NCBI GenBank assembly: GCA_905221615.1
Contig: CAJNDT010002824.1
Coordinates: forward strand, 93,501-157,500
From: Symbiodinium sp. CCMP2592
Lineage: Eukaryota; Sar; Dinophyceae; Suessiales; Symbiodiniaceae
Length of the DNA: 64,000 bases
Direction of reading: 5' to 3'
Part shown: in pieces, positions 58,531-64,000 of the stretch
How the letters are laid out: each line of letters begins with the position of its first letter
Position numbering within the stretch: position 1 is the first letter of the stretch
Notes under the pieces: model-generated
Database searches by the model: none
What the model saw: only the letters and a program-made list of their open reading frames with translations
What the model was told of the DNA's origin: nothing
Position numbers and translations under genes: made by a program

Positions 58531-61500
58531 GGCTGCGGTCAACCGTGCCATGTGCTTCGCCACGGTACTGCGCCATGTTCTTTGCCACGGTGTCGGAGGT
58601 GAAGACAGCGTTTTTGCCTATAGTGCCTCAACCTGCCTCCCTAAACCACAACCAGCCTAAACCCACGCACCGAAGACAAAGGCAAGGAGGAAGAAGTGAC
58701 TGCGGGTAGGGGAATGGATACCCCCAAAGCCAACCGGGTTCGTCACGAAGAAGTCGTACATCTTCGCCGCGAAGAGGTCGTACAGCAGTACGCGGGTAGG
58801 GGGATAAATACCCCGAAAGCCAACAAAGTGCACCAGGAAGAGGTCGAACAGCTTCGCTGCGAAGAGGTCGTACAGCAGCACACGGGTAGGGGGATGGATA
58901 CCCCGAAAACCAACAAGGTTCGCCACGAAGAAGAAGTCGTTACCGCAGTGTGGGGAAAGGGAATGGATACCCGAAGGCCAACAAACTTCGCCACGTACAG
59001 GTCGTGACTGCGCCATGTGCTTCGCCACGGTGTCAGAGGTGAAGACAGCGTTTAAGCCTAGAGCCTCAACCTGTCTCCCTAAACCACAACCGGCCTGAAC
59101 CCCCACGCACCGAAGACAAAGGCAAGGAGGAAGAAGTGACTGTGGGTAGGGGAATGGATACCCCCAAAGCCAACCCGGTCCGTCACGAAGAAGTCGTACA
59201 GCTTCGCCGCGAAGAGGTCGTACAGCAGTACGCGGGTAAGGGGAGGAATACCCGGAAGCCGACAAAGTTCGCCACGAAGTGGTCGCACAGCTTCGCCGGG
59301 AAAAGGTGTACAGCAAGCACACGGGTAGAGGGGGATGGATACCCCGAAAGCCAACAAGGTTCGCCACGAAGAGGTCGTTACGAAAGCATGGGGAAAGGGG
59401 ATGGATACCCGAAGGCCAACAAACTTCGCCACGTACATGTCGTGACTGCGCCATGTGCTTCGCCACGGTGTCAGAGGTGAAGACAGCGTTTAAGCCTAGA
59501 GCCTCAACCTGCCTCCCTAAACCACAACCGGCCTGAACCCCCCACGCACCGAAGACAAAGGCAAGGAGGAAGAAGTGACTGTGGGTAGGGGAATGGATAC
59601 CCCCAAAGCCAACCAGGTTCGTCACGAAGTCGTACAGCTTCACCGCGACGAGGTCGTCCAGCAGCACGCGGGCAAGGGGATGAATACCCGGAAGCCAACA
59701 AAGTTCGCCACGAAGTGGTCGCACAGTTTCGTCGCGAAGAGGTCGTACTGCAGCACACGAGTAGGGGGGATGGATACCCCGAAAGCCAACAAGGTTCGCC
59801 ACGAAGAGGTCGTTACGAGAGCGTGGGGAAAGGGGATGGATACCCGAAGGCCAACAACCTTCGCCACGCACAGGTCGTGACTGCGCCATGTGCTTCGCCA
59901 CGGTGTCAGAGGTGAAGACAGCTTTTAAGCCTAGAGCCTCAACCTGTCTCACTAAACCACAACCGGCCTGAACCCCCACGCACCGAAGACAAAGGTAAGG
60001 AGGAAGAAGTGACTGTGGGGGTATAGGGGAATGGATACCCCCAAAGCCAACCAGGTTTGTCACGAAGTCGTACAGCTTCGCCGCGAAGAGGTCGTACAGC
60101 AGCACGCGGGCAAGGGGATGAATACCCGGAAGCCAACAAAGTTCGCCACGAAGTGGTCGCACAGCTTCGCCGCGAAGAGGTCGTACAGCAGCACACGGGT
60201 AGGGGGGATGGATACCCCGAAAGCCAGCAAGGTTCGCCACGAAGAGGTCGTTACGAAAGCGTGGGAAAGGGGGATGGATACCCGAAGGCCAAAAAACTTC
60301 GCCACGTACAGGTCGTGACTGCGCCATGTGCTTCGCCACGGTGTCAGAGGTGAAGACAGCGTTTAAGCCTAGAGCCTCAACCTGCCTGCCTAAACCACAA
60401 CCGGCCTGAACCCCCACGCACCGAAGACAAAGGCAAGGAGGAAGAAGTGACTGTGGGTAGGGGAATGGATACCCCCAAAGCCAACCAGGTCCGTCACGAA
60501 GAAGTCGTACGGCTTCGCCGCGAAGAGGTCGTACAGCAGTACGCGGGTAAGGGGATGAATACCCGGAAGCCAGCAAAGTTCGCCACGAAGTGGTCGCACA
60601 GCTTCGTCGCAAAGAGGTCGTACAGCAGCACACGGGTAGGGGGGATGGATACCCCGAAAGCCAACAAGGTTCGCCACGAAGAGGTCGTTACGAAAGCGTG
60701 GGGAAAGGGGATGGATACCCGAAGGCCAACAAACTTCGCCACGTACAGGTCGTGACTGCGCCCTGTGCGTCGCCACGGTGTCAGAGGTGAAGACAGCGTT
60801 TAAGCCTAGAGCCTCAACCTGTCTCCCTAAACCACAACCGGCCTGAACCCCCACGCACCGAAGACAAAGGCAAGAAGGAAGAAGGGACTGTGTGTAGGGG
60901 AATGGATACCCCAAAGCCAACCAGGTTCGTTACGAAGAAGTCGTACAGCTTCGCCGCGAGGAGGTCGTCCAGCAGCACGCGGGCAAGGGGATGAATACCC
61001 GGAAGCCAGCGAAGTTCGCCAGGAAGTGGTCGCACAGCTTCGCCGCGAAGAGGTCGTACAGCAGCACACGAGTAGGGGGATGGATACCCCGAAAGCCAGC
61101 AAGGTTCGCCACGAAGAGGTCGTTACGAAAGCGTGGGAAAGGGGATGGATATCCGAAGGCCAACAAACTTCGCCACGTACAGGTGACTGCGCTATGTGCT
61201 TCGCCACGGTGTCAGAGGTGAAGACAGCGTGCAAGCCTAGAGCCTCAACCTGCCTCCCTAAACCACAACCGGCCTGAACCCCCACGCACCGAAGACAAAG
61301 GCAAGGCGGAAGAAGTGACTGTGGGTAGGGGAATGGATACCCCCAAAAGCCAACCAGGTCCGTCACGAAGAAGTCGTATAGCTTCGCCGCGAAGAGGTCG
61401 TACAGCAGCGCGCGGGTAAGGGGATGAATACCCGGAAGTCCACAAAGTTCGCCACGAAGTGGTCGCACAGCTTCGCCGCGAAGAGGTGTACAGCAGCACA

Positions 61501-62209
61501 CGGGTAGGGGGGGATGGATACCCCGAAAGCCAACAAGGTTCGCCACGAAGAGGTCGTTACGAAAGCATGGGGAAGGGGATGGATACCCGAAGGCCAACAA
61601 ACTTCGCCACGTACAGGTCGTGACTGCGCCATGTGCTTCGCCACGGTGTCAGAAGTGAAGACAGCGTTTAAGCCCAGAGCCTCAACCTGACTCCTTAAAC
61701 CACAACCGGCCTGAACCCCCACGCACCGAAGACAAAGGCAAGGAGGAAGAAGTGACTGCGGGTAGGGGAATGGATACCCCCCAAGCCAACCAGGTTCGTC
61801 ACGAAGAAGTCGTACAGCTTCGCCGCGAAGAGGTCGTACAGCAGTACGCGGGCAAGGGGATGAATACCCGGAAGCCAGCAAAGTTCGCCACGAAGTGGTC
61901 GCACAGCTTCGCCGCGAAGAGGTCGTACAGCAGCACACGGGTAGGGGGATGGATACCCCGAAAGCCAACAAGGTTCGCCACGAAGAGGTCGTTACGAAAG
62001 CGTGGGAAAGGGGGATGGATACCCGAAGGCCAAAAAACTTCGCCACGTACAGGTCGTGACTGCGCCATGTGCTTCGCCACGGTGTCAGAGGTGAAGACAG
62101 CGTTTAAGCCTAGAGCCTCAAACTGTCTCCCTAAACCACAACCAGCCTGAACCCCAAGCACCGAAGACAAAAGCAAGAAGGAGGAGGTGACTGCGGGTAG
62201 GGGACACCC
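58530..62209. repeat. Tandem satellite, about 437-bp unit, eight full copies, internal ~90-bp subrepeats
   Basis: The marker CACCGAAGACAAAGGCAAG recurs near 58667, 59107, 59549, 59982, 60419, 60858, 61289, 61724 and (diverged) 62160, i.e. every 431-442 bases. Each unit holds four related ~65-90-bp blocks starting GGGTAGGGG / GGGTAAGGGG / GGGAAAGGGG ... GGATACCC, each with a TTCGCCACG element and a GGTCGTACAG-like element, then a ~140-bp unique tail. Copies differ by a few per cent. Long ORFs run on both strands (minus 60633-58657, 658 codons) because units vary in length and lack stops; neither has a known domain, so coding is unproven. The last unit breaks inside its first block and passes directly into the LRR array at about 62210. 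Confidence 0.93.
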
Positions 62210-63200
62210 TCCAAGCTCTGGTTGAAAGCGTCACCAAACGTCGAACTATCCAGGCTGTTGGGTATCTGGATGCCCTGCAAGCACTGGTTGAAGCTGAAAC
62301 CAATCTTCAAACTCTGCAGGCTGCTGGGTAACTGGACGCTCTCCAAACTCTGGTTGAACTGGCTGCCAAAAGTCAAAATCTGCAGGCTGCTGGGTAACTG
62401 GACGCCCTCCAAGCTCTGGGTGAAGTTGTAGTTGTAGCCGAACGTCAAACTCTGTAGGCTGCTGGGTAACTCGACGTCCTCCAAGCTCTGGTTGAAGTTG
62501 TAGCCGAACGTCAAGCTTTGTGGGCTGCTGGGAAACTGGACGCCCTCCAACCTCTGGTCGAATTTTGGACCAAGCGTCACACTTTGTAGGCTACTGGGTA
62601 GCCCGATGCCCTCCAAGCTCTGGTTGAAGTCTTCGCCAAACGTCAAGTTCTGCAGGCTACTGGGTGGTTGGATGCCTTCCAAGCTCTGGTTGAAGCTGTC
62701 TCATGCTGTCTCCAAACGTCAAACTGTGCAGGCTGCTGGGTGGTTGGATGCCCTCCAAGCTCTGGTTGAAGGTGTGGCCAAAAGTCAAACTCTGCAGCAG
62801 TGGCATGGTGTCCAGGCGCTGGATGAAGTTGCCACCAAATGTCAAACTCTGCAGGCTGCTGGGTAGTTGGATGCCCTCCAAGCTTTGGTTGAAGCTGTAG
62901 CCGAACGTCAAACTCTGCAGGTTGCTGGGTAGTTGGACACCCTCCAAGCTCTTGTTGAACTGGCTGCCAAACGTCAAAGTCTGCAGGCTGTTGGGTAGTT
63001 GGACAACTTCCAAGCTTTTGATGAACTGGCTACCAAACGTCAAAGTCTGCAGCCTGTTGGGTAGCTGGACGCCCTCCAAGCTCTGGTTGAAGCTGTGGCC
63101 GAACGTCAAACTCTGCAGGCTGCTGGGTATTTGGATGCCGTCCAAGCTTTGGTTGAAGATGCCACCAAAGGTCAAACTTTGTAGGTTGCTGGGTAGTTGG

Positions 63201-63476
63201 ATGCCCGCCAGGCTCTGGTTGAAAGCGTCACCGAACGTCAAACTATCCGGCTGCTGGGTATCTGGATGCCCTGCAAGCATTGGTGGAAGCTGAAACCAAT
63301 CATAAACTCTGCGGTTGCTGGGTAACTGGATGCCCTCCAAGCTCTGCTTGAACTGAAAGACAAACGTCAAACTGTGCAGGCTGCTGGGTAAGCGGACACC
63401 TTCCAAGCTCTGGCTAAAACTATAGCCGAACGTCAAGTGCTCAAGGCTGCTGGATAGCTGGACGCCCTCTAAGCTC
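63201..63476. repeat. Internal duplication in the LRR array, first copy
   Basis: Nearly identical to 63723-64000 (offset about 522 bases). The visible differences are a few substitutions and a ~2-base loss near 63303 that shifts this copy out of frame. Far closer than neighbouring 66-bp units are to each other. Confidence 0.85.
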
Positions 63477-63722
63477 TGGTTGAACCGGCTGCCAAACGTC
63501 AAAATCTTCAGGTTGCAGGGTAGTTGGACGCCCATCAAGATCTGGTTGAAGCTAAAGCCGAAAGTCAAACTTTGCAGGCTGCGGTAGCTGAATGCGCTCC
63601 AGGCTCTGGTTGAAGCTGTAGTCGAACGTCAAACTCTGCAGGTTGCTGGCTAGTTGGACGCACTCCAGGCACTGGTTGAAGCTAAAGCCAAACGTCAAAC
63701 TCAGCAGGTGCTGGGTAGTTGG

Positions 63723-64000
63723 ATGCCCGCCAGGCTCTGGTTGAAAGCGTCACCGAACGTCAAGCTATCCGGCTGCTGGGTATCTGGATGCCCTGCAAGC
63801 ACTGGTGGAAGCTGAAACCAATCATCAAACTCTGCAGGTTGCTGGGTAACTGGATGCCCTCCAAGCTCTGCTTGAACTCAAAGACAAACGTCAAACTGTG
63901 CAGGCTGCTGGGTAAGCGGACACCTTCCAAGCTCTGGCTAAAACTATAGCCGAACGTCAAGTGCTCAAGGCTGCTGGATAGTTGGACGCCCTCTAAGCTC
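63723..64000. repeat. Internal duplication in the LRR array, second copy
   Basis: Partner of 63201-63476. It may extend beyond the window. Confidence 0.85.

Larger units (their letters stand above)
62210..64000 (-). pseudogene. FNIP-type leucine-rich repeat array, frame-broken, runs off the window
   Basis: About 27 tandem 66-bp (22-residue) repeats on the minus strand with consensus SLEGVQLPSSLQSLTFG then xxFNQ. This matches the FNIP/LRR pattern (LPSSLxxLTFGxxFNQ) known from Dictyostelium FNIP proteins and common in dinoflagellate predictions. Such repeats form a solenoid for protein binding. Three open parts are in different frames (63960-63760, 63568-62657, 62682-62131), so at least two frameshifts occur; within the middle part a stretch near 63300 (NRRVYDWFQ) is also read out of frame. 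At the 3' end the frame continues a few codons into the satellite (SCFCLRCLGFRLVVV) before a stop. The beginning lies beyond 64000. Introns cannot be excluded as the cause of the frame changes. Confidence 0.72.

Noticed and set aside
58530-62209. Regularly spaced repeats as a CRISPR array
   Set aside because: The unit is about 437 bp with internal subrepeats and no short unique spacers; it is a eukaryotic tandem satellite.

Overview
The window looks like nuclear DNA from a dinoflagellate, most likely a Symbiodiniaceae-type genome. The evidence is: (i) genes split into many short exons whose introns end in AG but often start with GC or GA as well as GT; (ii) a Copia element with a CCCH-finger Gag and an extra oxygenase-like domain; (iii) decayed non-LTR reverse transcriptases; (iv) long microsatellites; and (v) an FNIP-type leucine-rich repeat array. 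No bacterial operon, rRNA gene or CRISPR array is visible. The species assignment is inference.

Layout. 1-12 kb is gene-poor. It holds a ten-exon PPIL3-type cyclophilin (3526-4702, +), a set of coherent but unrecognised exons (7978-9447, +) and several simple repeats, including a palindrome-rich (TACTACTAG)n block. 12.2-20.6 kb is the gene for spliceosomal U2 snRNP subunit SF3A3 (SF3a60/Prp9), + strand, with both start and stop visible. A METTL7-like methyltransferase gene lies inside it on the same strand. 20.6-24.2 kb has no gene I can support.

24.19-33.06 kb is a nearly intact, young Ty1/Copia retrotransposon on the minus strand. It has two 469-bp LTRs that differ at about three positions, TGTGTTTG/CAAACACA ends and a perfect 5-bp target duplication (GTATT). 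Its reading frame is broken at four places, always by the same +1 step, plus one in-frame TGA. Between protease and integrase it carries a 2-oxoglutarate/Fe(II) oxygenase-like (TET/JBP-like) domain. A (TAC)n microsatellite adjoins it.

34.5-40.45 kb holds decayed non-LTR retrotransposon pieces: one frameshifted near-complete RT ORF, one fragment whose catalytic YxDD box reads YLDN, and a short C-terminal fragment of a third element. 40.5-56.5 kb is mostly unassigned. It contains probable exons of an ELMO-domain protein (46.04-47.6 kb), a one-TM Thr-rich ORF, and minus-strand membrane-protein exons.

56.5-57.84 kb is a 1.3-kb alternating purine-pyrimidine tract, CG-rich and then (CA)n. 58.5-62.2 kb is an array of about eight ~437-bp tandem units with an internal ~90-bp substructure. 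It runs straight into a minus-strand FNIP/LRR repeat gene (62.2-64.0 kb) that leaves the window, has lost frame more than once and contains a recent internal duplication.

Functionally, the two best genes touch RNA and protein processing: SF3A3 in the U2 snRNP, and PPIL3, known elsewhere as a spliceosome-associated cyclophilin. Nothing shows that they are co-regulated.
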